Shown: one piece after another, positions 1 to 10,352 of the stretch
Layout of the letters: each line of letters opens with the position of its first letter
Numbering within the stretch: position 1 is the stretch's first letter
Source of the DNA: Pseudobutyrivibrio xylanivorans DSM 14809
Lineage (GTDB): Bacteria > Bacillota > Clostridia > Lachnospirales > Lachnospiraceae
Direction of reading: 5' to 3'
DNA length: 64,000 nt
Assembly (NCBI RefSeq): GCF_900141825.1
Contig: NZ_FQYQ01000014.1
Span: 1 to 64,000, forward strand
Translations under genes and position numbers: made by a program
Notes under the pieces: generated by a model
The model's database searches: none
What the model saw: the letters and a program-made list of their open reading frames with translations, nothing else
What the model was told of the DNA's origin: nothing

Positions 1-1881
1 ATACCACTGATATGTCACACCCTCTGAAGGACTAGCTGTAGCTGTAAAAACATTTCCTTCTACTCCAATTGCCAATGATGTAAAATCTTCTGGTGGTTCT
101 GCTGCTGTACTTGCAATGTCTGTAGTAGATACGTCTGAAATATTTACTGCTGCATCCTCAACTACTACATATGCCTTATATGCTGTGTCAGCTGTTAAAC
201 CTGTGATTGATACACTATTTGCACTTGCTGTAGCAGCGGCTGTTCCTTTCGCTACTGCATCTCCCTGAGCCTTTATTGTAGCTGCATTAGGTGCTTCTGC
301 AGCAGCTGCTAATACGAGGTAATAGTATGTACCTGCCTCACTTGATGTAAATGCAAGTGTTGCGGTTTCTGCTGCTGTTCTTGTTGCAGATACTAAACTA
401 AGTGTTGGTGCTGTCTCGTCTGCTGTTACTGTTACTTCACATTCAGCTTCAAAATCTCCATCTTCAGTTGTAACTGTAATTGTTGCTGTACCTGCAGCTA
501 CACCTGTTACAACACCATCTTCAACTGTTGCCACATCTTCATTATCTGAAGACCATGTAACATTCTTATTTGTTGCATCGACTGGAGCTACAGTAGCTTC
601 CAATGTCTCTGTTGTTCCCTCAACAATAGATGTTGTTGACTTATTTAAAGTAACACCTGTTACTGCTACTGGATCTGCAATTGTAAATGTAATATTATCA
701 CTTACTTCGCTTCCATCTTTTGCTGTTGCAGTAATTGTTACCTCAGTTGCTGTTTCATCTGCTTCTACAGATACAAGACCAGTAGCACTCACTGTTACTG
801 TTTCAACATCTGATGACCACTCTACCTCTTTGTTTGTAGCGTTTTCTGGAGTAACTTCTACTGTAAGCTGTAATGTCTGTCCCTTAGTGATTGATGTTGC
901 ATCCCCTGCTGCTGTTACTGTTATGTTCTCTACAGCTACAGGCTCTTCTGGCTCAGATGGCTCTGTTACTGTTACAGTACATGTAGCTGTCTTGCCACCA
1001 TCTGCTGTAACTGTAATTGTAGCTGTTCCTGCTGCTACACCTGTTACTTTACCTTCAGCAACAGTAGCAACTGCAGTATCAGATGAACTCCAAGTAACCT
1101 TCTTTACGCTTGCATTTTCTGGCTTAACAGTTGCCTTCAACGCAAGTTCTTCACCAACTTCTATAGATGCTGTAATCTTGTCTAATGTTACACCCGTAAC
1201 AGCCACATTTGCTGCTGGCTCGCTAGGTGTTTCTTCCTTATTATCCTCTGGCTTTGTAGCATTCTGCTTTGTAGAAGCTGAGCCGCCACCGCCTGAGCTT
1301 GAGCTAGAGCTGCCTGATGAAGCAACAGGAGCTGCTGCCATAGCTGCGGCTGGATCTGTGATGCCCTTAGCCTCTGCAGCCTTGATTGCTGCTGGTGTAA
1401 GAACTACAGTAGGATCTGCTACAGAAGTTACTGTAATACCTGCATCTGCAGCTGCCTTTAAAGTAGTGATAGGACGATCTTCCTTAGAACCAACTGCTGC
1501 GTAGTGAATGTAGTACTTTACGATATCCGCACCAAATTTACCCTTAAGGTCTGGATAAGCACTAGCATAAGCACTTACGTTGAAGTTAGCACTTAAAGAA
1601 CGTCCTTCATAGATTCCGAACTTAGCGAAATGATTGAATAGGGCTTCTCTGCTATCTCCAAACTTTGCAACAACGTCTGGATTCATCTTCTTGTAATATT
1701 CATAATCGAATATGCTCCTAAGAAGAGCTGCCTCAGAAGATGAGGTGTTTCCATAGGTTACGGCGGCAGCTGTTTTCGCCATAGTAATCTCTGCTGCCTG
1801 TACAGGCATACTACAGAATACTGTAGCTGCAGCGACTACGAGAGAGAGCGAAAAAGTTGCCAAAAACTTTCTGTTCTTCAT
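1..1881 (-). CDS. Secreted Ig-like (BIG2) repeat surface protein, C-terminus outside window
   Basis: Reads from ATG at 1881 with no stop before the window edge, so 627 codons are visible and the gene is partial. Residues 1-29 form a signal peptide (MKNRKF, hydrophobic core, cut near VQA-AE). Residues ~55-135 hold two copies of a YYKKMNPDVVAKFG / AYASAYPDLKGKFG type module with FGIYEGR/GSKEDRP ends, a repeat common in Firmicute surface proteins. A Ser/Gly linker (SSSSSSGGGGS) follows, then three bacterial Ig-like domains, each ending in VTGVAAGTATITVT or a variant, then a fibronectin-like stretch. Inference: an exported adhesin or cell-surface scaffold; the anchoring region is not visible. It is divergent from a small ribbon-helix-helix gene that could regulate it. 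Function beyond surface location is unknown. Confidence 0.9.
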   Translation of the reverse strand, partial: MKNRKFLATFSLSLVVAAATVFCSMPVQAAEITMAKTAAAVTYGNTSSSEAALLRSIFDYEYYKKMNPDVVAKFGDSREALFNHFAKFGIYEGRSLSANFNVSAYASAYPDLKGKFGADIVKYYIHYAAVGSKEDRPITTLKAAADAGITVTSVADPTVVLTPAAIKAAEAKGITDPAAAMAAAPVASSGSSSSSSGGGGSASTKQNATKPEDNKEETPSEPAANVAVTGVTLDKITASIEVGEELALKATVKPENASVKKVTWSSSDTAVATVAEGKVTGVAAGTATITVTADGGKTATCTVTVTEPSEPEEPVAVENITVTAAGDATSITKGQTLQLTVEVTPENATNKEVEWSSDVETVTVSATGLVSVEADETATEVTITATAKDGSEVSDNITFTIADPVAVTGVTLNKSTTSIVEGTTETLEATVAPVDATNKNVTWSSDNEDVATVEDGVVTGVAAGTATITVTTEDGDFEAECEVTVTADETAPTLSLVSATRTAAETATLAFTSSEAGTYYYLVLAAAAEAPNAATIKAQGDAVAKGTAAATASANSVSITGLTADTAYKAYVVVEDAAVNISDVSTTDIASTAAEPPEDFTSLAIGVEGNVFTATASPSEGVTYQWY

Positions 1882-1944
1882 GTAAAAGTCCCCTTTCTAC
1901 AATTTTTCGGGTTAAACCCGTGTCTGTTAAGTATTGTAACTCTA

Positions 1945-1982
1945 TGCATTGCTATTTGCAATGCAATTGCCATGCAATTTGC
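1945..1982. promoter_or_regulatory. TGCATTGC inverted/tandem repeats between divergent genes
   Basis: TGCATTGC (1945-1952) and GCAATGCA (1958-1965) form an inverted repeat, followed by ATTGCCATGCAATTTGC containing further ATGCAA copies. The site lies between the surface-protein start (1881) and the ribbon-helix-helix gene (2040). Such proteins bind short repeated boxes, so this is a plausible operator, but that is inference. Confidence 0.4.
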
Positions 1983-2039
1983 TTTGTTTCATAATTTTTT
2001 CACACAATTAACATAAATGTATGAAGAAAGGAGAACTAT

Positions 2040-2216
2040 ATGGCATTTATACTAAAATCAGACAGAAAAGAAACTGAAAACAAAACGGTGAGATTTCCAC
2101 TAGATTTGATACACAGAATCGAAGAAGCAATCACTGGTAAAGACGTGACTTTCTCAGGATTTGTAATACAAGCGTGTGAATTTGCTTTAGAAAATATGGA
2201 AAAAGATAAAAAATAA
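2040..2216 (+). CDS. Small ribbon-helix-helix DNA-binding protein
   Basis: A 58-residue protein starting MAFILKSDRKETENKTVRF, with a good ribosome site (AAAGGAG, 7 nt before ATG). The pattern ENKTVRFPLDLIHRIEEAI...DVTFSGFVIQACEFALENM fits an Arc/MetJ ribbon-helix-helix fold: a short beta strand (KTVRFP), helix A, a turn with the F-S-x-F-V pattern, then helix B. The family usually acts as dimeric repressors, sometimes as antitoxins; no toxin partner is adjacent here. It ends directly in its own terminator, so it is monocistronic. The target could be its own promoter and the divergent surface gene. Fold call fairly sure, target unproven. Confidence 0.75.
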   Translation: MAFILKSDRKETENKTVRFPLDLIHRIEEAITGKDVTFSGFVIQACEFALENMEKDKK

Positions 2217-2247
2217 AAGCGTATTGCGAAATGCAATACGCTTTTTT
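2215..2247 (+). terminator. Rho-independent terminator of the ribbon-helix-helix gene
   Basis: A 13-bp stem AAAAGCGTATTGC / GCAATACGCTTTT with a 5-nt loop runs into a T-run. It overlaps the stop codon at 2214-2216. Confidence 0.85.
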
Positions 2248-2248
2248 A

Positions 2249-2268
2249 TTCCCCTCAACGGGAAGCCT
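2249..2268. repeat. Partial copy of the CTCAAGGGGAAGC palindromic repeat
   Basis: CCCCTCAACGGGAAGCCT matches the 3' end of the interspersed palindromic repeat that is complete at 14479-14527. It sits 5 bp from the permease stop codon. Confidence 0.5.
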
Positions 2269-2272
2269 CATT

Positions 2273-3700
2273 TTATACTGCTAAGAAGAACTTGATAAGG
2301 AAGAGAACTGAGATTACATATGTAAGACCAGAAACTTCCTTTGCCTTGCCTGTAAATACCTTAATGATTGTGTAAGAAATCATAGCAAGACCAATACCGT
2401 GTCCGATTGAACCTGAGATTGGCATACCAATAAGCATGATTGTTACAGGAACACAAACTGAAAGATCATCAAAGTTAACCTTCTTAAGACCTGTCATCAT
2501 AAGTACACCAACATAGATAAGAGCTGCTGATGTAGCTGCTGCTGGAATGATTGCAGCAATTGGTGCAAGGAAAATGCAAAGAAGGAATGCGATACCACAT
2601 GTAAGTGCTGTAAGACCTGTGCGTCCGCCTGCCTCTACACCTGAAGCTGACTCGATGAATGTAGTAACTGTAGATGTACCTGTGCATGAACCAACGATTG
2701 TACCAACTGAATCAGAAAGAAGTGCTTCCTTCATGTTTGGCATATTTCCCTCGCGGTCAACCATTCCTGCACGTGAAGCTGTACCTACGAGTGTTCCGAT
2801 TGTATCGAACATATCAATGATACAGAATGTGATAACAAGTGTTACTGCTGTGAACCAACCCATCTGAGCAAGTCCAGCAAAGTTGAACTTGAAGAGTGTT
2901 GTTGAAGCCATATCACCAAATGCTGGAACGAATGAAGCTGTTGCAAGTGAAGCAAATGGGTTGCTTCCAAGGAATACTGCATCGCATACCCAGTAAAGAA
3001 CTGAAGCTGCGAGCATACCAATAATAACTGCGCCCTTTACACCCTTAGATGCAAGAACAACGATTACAAAAAGACCAACGAACATTGTGATTGCTGAAAG
3101 AACCATTACTGGATAAGCATCTGTCATTACGTCTCTAGCATGTGAAGCTGTAAGAGCTCCAAAGAAATCCTTCATTACGAAGAACTGATTGAAATTTGAA
3201 TCAGCAATGTAAACGTTAGAACCAAAACCAATGTTAAGAAGCATAAGACCAATAGCTGGTGAGATACCAAGTCTGATGCCAAGTGGAATTGCATCAACGA
3301 TCTTTTCACGAACATTAAGAAGTGAAAGGATAAGGAATACAACACCTTCGATAAGGATGATGCAAAGCATTGACTGGAAGGACTGTACATAGCCCATTCC
3401 TGTTGTAGCAACAAGCTGACCAATAACGATTGCCATGAATGAGTTGAGACCCATACCTGGAGCAAGACAGAATGGCTTGTTTGCAAGGAATGCCATTACA
3501 AACATAGCAACTGCAGATGAAAGACATGTAGCAAGGAATACACCATTCCAAAGCTCTGCGCCACCTGCTCCGTAGTTTGTAAGGATGTTTGGATTCAAGG
3601 CAATGATGTAAGCCATTGTCATGAATGTAGTAAGACCGGCAAGAATCTCAGTCTTTACTGTAGTGTTGTTAGCACTAAGTTTGAATCTTTTCTCTAACAT
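2273..3700 (-). CDS. AzgA/PbuG-type guanine/hypoxanthine permease
   Basis: A 475-residue polytopic membrane protein of the NCS2 nucleobase permease superfamily, AzgA branch (usual length 430-480). The N-terminus EKRFKLSANNTTVKTEILAG and then TTFMTMAYIIALNPNIL are the family signature; FDTIGTLVGTASRAGMVD and GTSTVTTFIESASGVEAGGR hold the conserved substrate-site segments. Role: proton-coupled uptake of guanine, hypoxanthine or adenine. Ribosome site AAGGAG lies 7 nt before ATG. It is downstream of pyrG on the same strand, across a palindromic repeat, so both may serve nucleotide supply. I found no purine riboswitch in its short leader. Substrate among purines is not decided by sequence. Confidence 0.9.
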   Translation of the reverse strand: MLEKRFKLSANNTTVKTEILAGLTTFMTMAYIIALNPNILTNYGAGGAELWNGVFLATCLSSAVAMFVMAFLANKPFCLAPGMGLNSFMAIVIGQLVATTGMGYVQSFQSMLCIILIEGVVFLILSLLNVREKIVDAIPLGIRLGISPAIGLMLLNIGFGSNVYIADSNFNQFFVMKDFFGALTASHARDVMTDAYPVMVLSAITMFVGLFVIVVLASKGVKGAVIIGMLAASVLYWVCDAVFLGSNPFASLATASFVPAFGDMASTTLFKFNFAGLAQMGWFTAVTLVITFCIIDMFDTIGTLVGTASRAGMVDREGNMPNMKEALLSDSVGTIVGSCTGTSTVTTFIESASGVEAGGRTGLTALTCGIAFLLCIFLAPIAAIIPAAATSAALIYVGVLMMTGLKKVNFDDLSVCVPVTIMLIGMPISGSIGHGIGLAMISYTIIKVFTGKAKEVSGLTYVISVLFLIKFFLAV

Positions 3701-3747
3701 ATTTTTTCTCCTTATTATTAAAAAATATTTAATAACTATTTAATTAA

Positions 3748-3840
3748 CACCTCATCCACCGCTAACGCGGTCCCCCTTCCCTTCGCCAGGGTGGCAGATG
3801 ATGCTTAAAAGCATCATCTCAGCCCCTCAAGGGGAAGGCT
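3748..3840. repeat. Interspersed palindromic repeat, divergent long copy
   Basis: Starts CACCTCATCC and ends CCCCTCAAGGGGAAGGCT like the other copies. The middle is replaced by extra hairpins (CCGCTAACGCGG and GATGATGCTTAAAAGCATCATC). Its last two bases overlap the pyrG stop codon. It may fold in the transcript between pyrG and the permease gene. Confidence 0.75.
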
Positions 3841-5431
3841 ATTTGATAGAGGCTTTTACAAATGCTGCGAATAATGGATGTGGCTTGTTTGGACGGCTCT
3901 TGAATTCTGGATGGAACTGAACACCAACGTGGAACTTGTTTGTAGAAACCTCTACTGCCTCTACTACTTCATCGTTAGGTGATGTACCAGAAATTGTAAG
4001 TCCCTTTGAAGTCATTACATCTCTATATGAATTGTTAAACTCGAATCTATGTCTGTGACGCTCAGAAATATTATCCTGACCATATGCCTCATGAAGCTTT
4101 GTGTCTGGACGAACTGCACATGGGTAAGCACCAAGTCTCATTGTACCGCCTTTACGAAGTACAGCCATCTGCTCTTCCATAAGGTCGATTACGCAGTTCT
4201 TTCCTGTGCTGTTGAACTCTCTAGAATTAGCATCCTCAAGTCCACATACGTTTCTAGCAAACTCGATAGCAGCAACCTGCATACCAAGACAAATTCCAAG
4301 ATAAGGAATATCGTTCTCACGTGCAAACTGGCAAGCAATAATCTTACCTTCGATACCTCTGTCACCAAAACCACCTGGAACTAAGATACCGTCACAAGCT
4401 CCAAGCTTCTCCTTAACATTCTTCTTTGTGATTTCCTCTGAATCAACCCACTCAACCTCAACGTGTGCGTTGTTTGCATATCCACCATGATAAAGAGCTT
4501 CTCTAACAGAAAGATAAGCATCGTGAAGAGCAACATACTTTCCAACGATTGCAATCTTTGTAGTCTTCTTAAGACCCTTGATTGTCTTAACCATGTCTTC
4601 CCATTCCTGAATCTTTGGCTCGCGATTCTCGAGGCCAAGCTCACGACAAACGACATCATCAAGACCATACTTATGCATCATAAGTGGTGCTTCATATAAG
4701 CAATCAAGTGTATCATTCTCAATTACGCAGTCCTTCTTAACATTACAGAAAAGAGAAATCTTATCCTTAATAGACTGCTCAAGTGGATGATCAACACGGC
4801 AAACAATAATGTTTGGAGCGATACCAAGTGACTGAAGCTCCTTAACAGAGTGCTGTGTTGGCTTAGATTTATGCTCCTCTGAGCCTGAAAGCCATGGAAC
4901 TAAAGTAACATGGATGAATAAGCAGTTCTCACGACCCTTCTCAAGTGAAACCTGACGGATTGCCTCAAGGAATGGCTGTGACTCGATATCACCAGTTGTA
5001 CCACCAATCTCTGTGATGAGTACGTCGCAATCAGATGTCTCTGCACCCATGTAGATAAATCTCTTGATTTCTTCTGTGATGTGAGGAATTACCTGAACAG
5101 TCTGTCCAAGGTACTCTCCCTTTCTCTCACGATTAAGGACATTCCAGTAAACTCTACCAGAAGTAAGATTAGAATATTTGTTTAGACTCTCGTCAATGAA
5201 ACGCTCATAGTGACCAAGATCAAGGTCTGTCTCTGCTCCATCATCTGTAACGAAAACCTCACCATGCTGATAAGGGCTCATGGTACCTGGGTCTACGTTC
5301 ATGTAAGGATCAAGCTTCTGTGAAGCTACCTTATAACCCCTCATTTTAAGTAGACGTCCTAAAGACGCTGCTGTAATACCTTTTCCTAAACCTGATACTA
5401 CACCACCAGTAACAAATACGTGTTTTGTCAT
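3839..5431 (-). CDS. pyrG: CTP synthase
   Basis: A 530-residue enzyme converting UTP, ATP and glutamine to CTP in the cytosol, the last step of pyrimidine nucleotide synthesis. The amidoligase domain (about 1-266) begins [18 protein letters not shown] with the P-loop; the class I glutamine amidotransferase domain (about 290-530) carries the nucleophile in GICLGMQ and the His/Glu pair in GVQFHPEF. Full length for the family. Two ATGs are adjacent (5434 and 5431): AGGAG is 3 nt from the first and 6 nt from the second, so 5431 is preferred. A hairpin with a T-rich tail in the leader may attenuate it. Stop codon overlaps a palindromic repeat. Confidence 0.97.
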   Translation of the reverse strand: MTKHVFVTGGVVSGLGKGITAASLGRLLKMRGYKVASQKLDPYMNVDPGTMSPYQHGEVFVTDDGAETDLDLGHYERFIDESLNKYSNLTSGRVYWNVLNRERKGEYLGQTVQVIPHITEEIKRFIYMGAETSDCDVLITEIGGTTGDIESQPFLEAIRQVSLEKGRENCLFIHVTLVPWLSGSEEHKSKPTQHSVKELQSLGIAPNIIVCRVDHPLEQSIKDKISLFCNVKKDCVIENDTLDCLYEAPLMMHKYGLDDVVCRELGLENREPKIQEWEDMVKTIKGLKKTTKIAIVGKYVALHDAYLSVREALYHGGYANNAHVEVEWVDSEEITKKNVKEKLGACDGILVPGGFGDRGIEGKIIACQFARENDIPYLGICLGMQVAAIEFARNVCGLEDANSREFNSTGKNCVIDLMEEQMAVLRKGGTMRLGAYPCAVRPDTKLHEAYGQDNISERHRHRFEFNNSYRDVMTSKGLTISGTSPNDEVVEAVEVSTNKFHVGVQFHPEFKSRPNKPHPLFAAFVKASIK

Positions 5432-5478
5432 CATATACTCCTTTATTATTTATTTACTACTCTGCCTTTTTTTCTTTT

Positions 5479-5535
5479 CCAAATAGAAAAGGAGTCGAAA
5501 GTTACACCCTTATGTAATAAGGTGCTTTCAACTCC
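5479..5535 (-). terminator. Candidate attenuator hairpin in the pyrG leader
   Basis: On the minus strand GGAGTTGAAAG and CACCTTAT pair with AAGGGTG and CTTTCGACTCC, followed by TTTTCTATTT. It lies about 50 nt upstream of pyrG with no other gene before it, so it would stop pyrG transcription early. The mechanism is not visible; the C/U-rich stem arm used for pyrG reiterative-transcription control in Bacillus is absent. Confidence 0.5.
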
Positions 5536-5709
5536 TAAATATTCAAATATGATTCCCAACTATTGCACAATGGTATAGCTGCCACATATTTCCTCCTGAA
5601 AATAAAAAAAAGCGTTTTTTTTTACGAGAAATTTCTTCCTCATAAAAATGTACGCCCTGTACTTTGAAAGTGTACAACAATGAATGCATTTTGTAAAGAG
5701 GAAAATTGA

Positions 5710-5810
5710 ACACCTCATCAGTCACCTTCGGTGACAGCTTGTCTCGCCTCCCGGCTCGGTCGTTGCTAAACAGGCTCCACTGGAGCCTAGCAACCCTCAA
5801 GGGGAAGCCT
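5710..5810. repeat. Interspersed palindromic repeat with inserted hairpin
   Basis: Begins CACCTCATCAGTCACCTTCG and ends CCTCAAGGGGAAGCCT. Between the halves it carries about 50 extra bases that form a strong hairpin (GTTGCTA..AGGCTC / GAGCCTAGCAAC). The 5435-5907 gap otherwise holds the pyrG attenuator and the promoter of the next gene. Confidence 0.75.
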
Positions 5811-5836
5811 TTGAAACAATTTTTATGTTTTGTTTA

Positions 5837-5865
5837 TTGTATATTTTTGCATCTACATTTATAAT
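5837..5865 (+). promoter_or_regulatory. Sigma-A promoter of the activase gene
   Basis: TTGTAT (5837-5842), a 17-bp spacer and TATAAT (5860-5865), about 35 bp upstream of the start codon at 5908. Confidence 0.7.
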
Positions 5866-5907
5866 AGCTGAGGTTAGAATTTATACATATAATAAGAAAG
5901 AACAATA

Positions 5908-8900
5908 ATGATTATGAAAAACAAACAGTTTAAACTCGGCATCGACATCGGCTCTACTACAGTAAAAATTGCCGTGTTAGATGAAGAAAACAATCTTTTA
6001 TTTTCGGATTATCAGAGGCATTTCGCTAATATTCAGCAGACTCTTACCGATTTATTAACACAAGCCAAGTCAATGCTTGGAAAGATCGAGGTCAGACCTA
6101 TGATTACAGGTTCCGGCGGACTCACTCTTGCAAAGCATCTTGGTGTTGAATTTGTACAGGAAGTAATTGCTGTTTCCACATCTCTTACTCACTATGCTCC
6201 ACAGACAGATGTAGCTATCGAGCTTGGTGGCGAGGATGCAAAAATCATTTATTTTGAAAATGGAAATGTTGAACAGCGTATGAATGGTATCTGTGCTGGT
6301 GGTACAGGTTCTTTTATCGACCAGATGGCTTCACTTTTACAGACAGATGCTCCTGGTCTTAATACATATGCAAAGGATTATAAAGCTATCTATCCTATCG
6401 CTGCACGCTGTGGTGTATTTGCCAAGACAGATATTCAGCCTCTTATTAATGAAGGAGCTTCAAAGGAAGATCTTTCAGCTTCTATTTTCCAGGCGGTTGT
6501 TAATCAGACTATCTCTGGTCTTGCATGTGGTAAGCCAATCCGCGGACACGTTGCATTCCTTGGTGGTCCTCTTCACTTCCTGGATCAGCTTAAAGAAGCT
6601 TTCATTCGTACATTGAAGCTAGATGATGAGCATACAATCGACTTAGATAACTCACATCTTTTTGCTGCTATCGGTTCTGCTCTTAATTCAAAAGAAGAAA
6701 ATCACGTTCCTATGGATGAGCTCATTGATAAGCTCTCTGAAGGAATTAAGATGGATTTCGAGGTTGCAAGACTTGAACCTCTCTTTGAATCAGAGGAAGA
6801 TTTCCGTGAGTTCAAGGACAGGCACGCATTAGCAGAAGTAAAGAAGGGTGACCTGGCTAATTATCATGGAAATGTTTACCTTGGTATCGATGCAGGTTCT
6901 ACTACTACAAAGCTTGCTGTTGTAGGTGATGACGGAACACTTCTTTATTCCTTCTACTCAAGCAACAATGGTAGCCCACTTGCTACATCCCTTAAGGCAT
7001 TAAAAGAGATTTACTCTATCATGCCTGAGGATACACATATCGTACATTCATGCTCTACCGGTTACGGTGAGGCACTTTTAAAGGCAGCTCTCCAGCTTGA
7101 TGATGGAGAAGTAGAGACAATCGCTCACTACTATGCTGCAGCATTCTTCAATCCTGAAGTTGACTGTATCCTTGATATCGGTGGTCAGGATATGAAGTGC
7201 ATCCGCATTAAGAACGGTGTTGTTGATAGCGTTCAGCTTAACGAGGCTTGCTCTTCTGGTTGCGGTTCTTTCATCGAGACTTTTGCTAAGTCACTTGATT
7301 TCAGCGTTCAGGATTTTGCAGAAGAAGCTTTATTTGCTCTTAATCCAATCGACCTTGGAACACGTTGTACTGTATTCATGAATTCAAAGGTTAAGCAGGC
7401 TCAGAAGGAAGGTGCTTCAGTAGCAGATATTTCTTCAGGTCTTGCTTACTCTGTAATCAAGAATGCATTATTCAAGGTTATTAAGCTTTCAGATGCTTCT
7501 GAGCTTGGAAAGAATATCGTTGTTCAGGGTGGTACATTCTACAATGACGCTGTTCTTCGTTCACTTGAGAAAACAGCTGGTGTAAATGTGGTTCGTCCTG
7601 ATATTGCAGGTATCATGGGCGCCTTTGGTTGTGCTCTTATTGCTAAGGAGCGTTACGAGGAAAATCCTACTACCACTACTCTTGGTATTGATGAGATTAA
7701 CAATCTTACATTTGATACAAAGCTTACACGTTGTCAGGGTTGTGTAAACCACTGTCTCCTTACAATCAATCGTTTCTCTGGCGGACGTTCATTCATCACA
7801 GGAAACAGATGTGAAAAGGGTGCAGGCGGTGTTAAGAATAAAGAAAACATTCCTAACCTTTACGATTACAAATACAACAGATTGTTTGATTACGAGTCAC
7901 TTTCAGAGGAGGAAGCTACTCGTGGTACAGTTGGTATTCCTAGAGTACTTAACTTATACGAAAATTATCCTTTCTGGGCTACATTCTTCAAGGCTTTGAA
8001 ATTTAGAGTTGTATTATCACCACGTTCTAACCGTAAGGTTTACGAGCTTGGTATCGAATCAATTCCATCAGAATCAGAGTGCTACCCAGCAAAGCTTGCT
8101 CACGGACATGTTCAGTGGCTTATCAACGAGGGAAATGTTGATTTCATTTATTATCCATGTATTCCATATGAAAGAAATGAGTTCCCTGATTCAAATAATC
8201 ACTACAACTGCCCTATCGTTACTTCTTATGCTGAAAACATTAAAAACAACGTAGATGAGATTACAAGTGGAAAGGTTCGTTTCCTTAATCCATTTATGGC
8301 ATTTACAAGTGAGGACATTCTTGCTTCTCAGCTTGCAAAGGTATTTAAGGAAGAGTTTGATATTTCTGAGAGCGAGGTTCGTGCTGCTGCTCACGCTGCA
8401 TGGCTTGAACAGGAGCATTTCAGAAATGATATGTATGCAAAGGGTGCTGAGGTTCTCAAGTATTTAGAGGAAACTGGCAGACACGGTATCGTTCTTGCTG
8501 GTCGTCCTTACCACGTAGATCCTGAGATTAACCACGGTATTCCAGAGCTTATTAACAGCTACGGTATTGCAGTTCTTACTGAGGATTCAATTTCAAACCT
8601 TGGTGAGGTTGAGCGTCCTCTTATCGTTATGGATCAGTGGATGTTCCACTCACGTATGTATGCCGCAGCAAACTATGTTAAGAAGCATGACAACCTCGAT
8701 TTGATTCAGCTTAACTCATTTGGTTGTGGTCTTGATGCTGTTACTACAGATCAGGTTTCAGATATCCTTACTCACTCAGGTAAGATTTATACTTGCCTTA
8801 AGATTGATGAGGTTAACAACCTTGGTGCTGCACGTATTCGTGTTCGTTCATTACTTGCTGCACTTCGTGTAAAGAAAAAGAAGAAGCAGGAGCGCACAAT

Positions 8901-10164
8901 CGTTCCAGCTAACTATAACCGTGTAATGTTTACAGAGGACATGAAGAAGAATTACACAATTCTTTGTCCACAGATGTCACCTATCCACTTTGATTTGATT
9001 GAGCCTGCATTTAATGCTGCCGGCTACAATCTTGTGGTACCAGACATCCCTACACGTACATGCGTAGATGTTGGTCTTAAATATGTAAACAACGATGCAT
9101 GCTATCCTTCACTTATGGTTATTGGACAGCTCATGGCTGCCATCGACACAGGGGAATTTGATATGAGCCGTACTGCGCTTTTGATATCTCAGACTGGTGG
9201 TGGATGTCGTGCTTCAAACTACATCGGATTTATCCGTAGAGCTCTTGCTAAGGCTGGCTACCCAGATGTACCAGTTATCTCACTTAACCTTAGTGGACTT
9301 GAGCCAAACCCTGGATTTAAGCTTACACCAAGCCTTATCCAGCATGGACTTTACGCTCTTACATTTGGAGATATTCTTCTTCGTTGTGTTTACAGAGTTC
9401 GTCCATACGAAGCAGTTCCTGGTTCTACTAACGAGCTTCACGAGAAGTGGAAAAAGAAAATTGTAGAATTCGTTGGTACTCCAAAGATGCTTTCACATAG
9501 AAAGTACAAGAAGATGTGCCGTGAAATGATTCGTGATTTCGATAATCTTCCTATCATTGAAGGACTTGTTAAGCCAAGAGTTGGTATCGTAGGTGAGATT
9601 CTTGTTAAGTTCCTTCCAGCAGCAAACAATCATCTTGCTGATTTACTTGAGCAGGAAGGTGCTGAGGCAGTTGTTCCAGATCTTACAGACTTCTTACTCT
9701 ACTGCTTCTACGATTCAACATTTAAGGCTGATAATCTTGGAGCAAGCAAGATGTCTAAGCACATTGGAAATCTTGGAATTAAATTCTTTGAGTGGCTTAG
9801 AAGTGCTGCAAGAGATGAATTTAATAAGTCTAAGAGATTTACAGCTCCAGCTTACATTAAAGATACTGCTGAGCAGGCAAAGGATATTGTATCAATCGGA
9901 AATCAGACTGGTGAGGGTTGGTTCCTTACTGGCGAGATGCTTGAGCTCATTGAAAATGGAGCAAGCAATATTGTATGTATCCAGCCTTTCGGATGCTTAC
10001 CAAACCATGTAGTTGGTAAGGGTGTAATCAAGAGAATTCGACATGAGCATCCAGATGCAAACATTGTAGCCATCGACTACGATCCAGGTGCATCAGAGGT
10101 AAACCAGCTCAATAGAATTAAGCTTATGCTTTCTACAGCAAATAAAAACTTAAAAGATGCCTAG
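5908..10164 (+). CDS. Giant 2-hydroxyacyl-CoA dehydratase activase-related protein
   Basis: A 1418-residue protein with two BadF/HgdC-type ASKHA ATPase modules followed by dehydratase-related regions. Module 1 (about 8-265) has [30 protein letters not shown] and ARCGVF; module 2 (about 322-590) has [31 protein letters not shown] and GTRCTVF. Cysteines in both copies fit a [4Fe-4S] cluster site. A CQGCVNHC motif near residue 612 and the rest match the activase-associated DUF2229 and HgdB-like regions. The family uses ATP to inject an electron into 2-hydroxyacyl-CoA dehydratases; the substrate of this long form is unknown. No dehydratase subunits are adjacent. Monocistronic, own promoter. Ribosome site is weak (AAGAAAG); ATG at 5914 is an alternative start. 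Confidence 0.9.
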   Translation: MIMKNKQFKLGIDIGSTTVKIAVLDEENNLLFSDYQRHFANIQQTLTDLLTQAKSMLGKIEVRPMITGSGGLTLAKHLGVEFVQEVIAVSTSLTHYAPQTDVAIELGGEDAKIIYFENGNVEQRMNGICAGGTGSFIDQMASLLQTDAPGLNTYAKDYKAIYPIAARCGVFAKTDIQPLINEGASKEDLSASIFQAVVNQTISGLACGKPIRGHVAFLGGPLHFLDQLKEAFIRTLKLDDEHTIDLDNSHLFAAIGSALNSKEENHVPMDELIDKLSEGIKMDFEVARLEPLFESEEDFREFKDRHALAEVKKGDLANYHGNVYLGIDAGSTTTKLAVVGDDGTLLYSFYSSNNGSPLATSLKALKEIYSIMPEDTHIVHSCSTGYGEALLKAALQLDDGEVETIAHYYAAAFFNPEVDCILDIGGQDMKCIRIKNGVVDSVQLNEACSSGCGSFIETFAKSLDFSVQDFAEEALFALNPIDLGTRCTVFMNSKVKQAQKEGASVADISSGLAYSVIKNALFKVIKLSDASELGKNIVVQGGTFYNDAVLRSLEKTAGVNVVRPDIAGIMGAFGCALIAKERYEENPTTTTLGIDEINNLTFDTKLTRCQGCVNHCLLTINRFSGGRSFITGNRCEKGAGGVKNKENIPNLYDYKYNRLFDYESLSEEEATRGTVGIPRVLNLYENYPFWATFFKALKFRVVLSPRSNRKVYELGIESIPSESECYPAKLAHGHVQWLINEGNVDFIYYPCIPYERNEFPDSNNHYNCPIVTSYAENIKNNVDEITSGKVRFLNPFMAFTSEDILASQLAKVFKEEFDISESEVRAAAHAAWLEQEHFRNDMYAKGAEVLKYLEETGRHGIVLAGRPYHVDPEINHGIPELINSYGIAVLTEDSISNLGEVERPLIVMDQWMFHSRMYAAANYVKKHDNLDLIQLNSFGCGLDAVTTDQVSDILTHSGKIYTCLKIDEVNNLGAARIRVRSLLAALRVKKKKKQERTIVPANYNRVMFTEDMKKNYTILCPQMSPIHFDLIEPAFNAAGYNLVVPDIPTRTCVDVGLKYVNNDACYPSLMVIGQLMAAIDTGEFDMSRTALLISQTGGGCRASNYIGFIRRALAKAGYPDVPVISLNLSGLEPNPGFKLTPSLIQHGLYALTFGDILLRCVYRVRPYEAVPGSTNELHEKWKKKIVEFVGTPKMLSHRKYKKMCREMIRDFDNLPIIEGLVKPRVGIVGEILVKFLPAANNHLADLLEQEGAEAVVPDLTDFLLYCFYDSTFKADNLGASKMSKHIGNLGIKFFEWLRSAARDEFNKSKRFTAPAYIKDTAEQAKDIVSIGNQTGEGWFLTGEMLELIENGASNIVCIQPFGCLPNHVVGKGVIKRIRHEHPDANIVAIDYDPGASEVNQLNRIKLMLSTANKNLKDA

Positions 10165-10301
10165 ATGACTTATCCAAGGTTTACATGCTCCCGCAAGGCA
10201 TCCTCCATATCAGCACATGGGTCCCCCCGCCGGCGTGGGCCCCACCCATGCACTGTATGGCGCCTCCTTGCTCGCGCTTACCGAGTCATCGAAAGTCATC
10301 T
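10163..10301. repeat. GC-rich structured element, copy A
   Basis: A 139-bp GC-rich island overlapping the stop codon of the activase gene. The ends pair (AGATGACTT 10163-10171 with AAGTCATCT 10293-10301), CCATA pairs TATGG (10205/10256), and CATGGGT pairs ACCCATG (10216/10244) around a C/G-rich loop. A second copy at 28109-28248 keeps the same architecture with different stem sequences. Shared unpaired-looking blocks include ACATGCTCCCGCA and a TCCT..GCGC.TACC segment. Transcribed strand unknown; may be an RNA or a small mobile palindrome. Confidence 0.65.
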
Positions 10302-10312
10302 ATAACATAATT

Positions 10313-10350
10313 AAAGCCAGCATGTACACGATGTACAGGCTGGCTTTTTT
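10313..10350 (+). terminator. Rho-independent terminator after the activase gene
   Basis: AAAGCCAGC and ATGTACA pair with TGTACA and GCTGGCTT, then TTTTTT. It closes the plus-strand transcript that carries the activase gene and element A. Confidence 0.85.
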
Positions 10351-10352
10351 CG

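Noticed and set aside
830-1504. Plus-strand 224-codon frame rich in Val, Ser and Thr
   Set aside because: Antisense shadow of the repetitive Ig-like surface protein, whose signal peptide and domains are clear on the other strand.
3701-3838. Purine riboswitch before the permease gene
   Set aside because: The leader holds only the palindromic repeat and AT-rich sequence; none of the conserved purine aptamer loops is present.
5435-5540. Bacillus-type pyrG reiterative-transcription leader
   Set aside because: No initial GGG start followed by a complementary C/U-rich terminator arm was found.
5543-5800. Minus-strand 85-codon open frame
   Set aside because: It runs through the palindromic repeat and the pyrG leader hairpin, has no ribosome site and resembles no protein.
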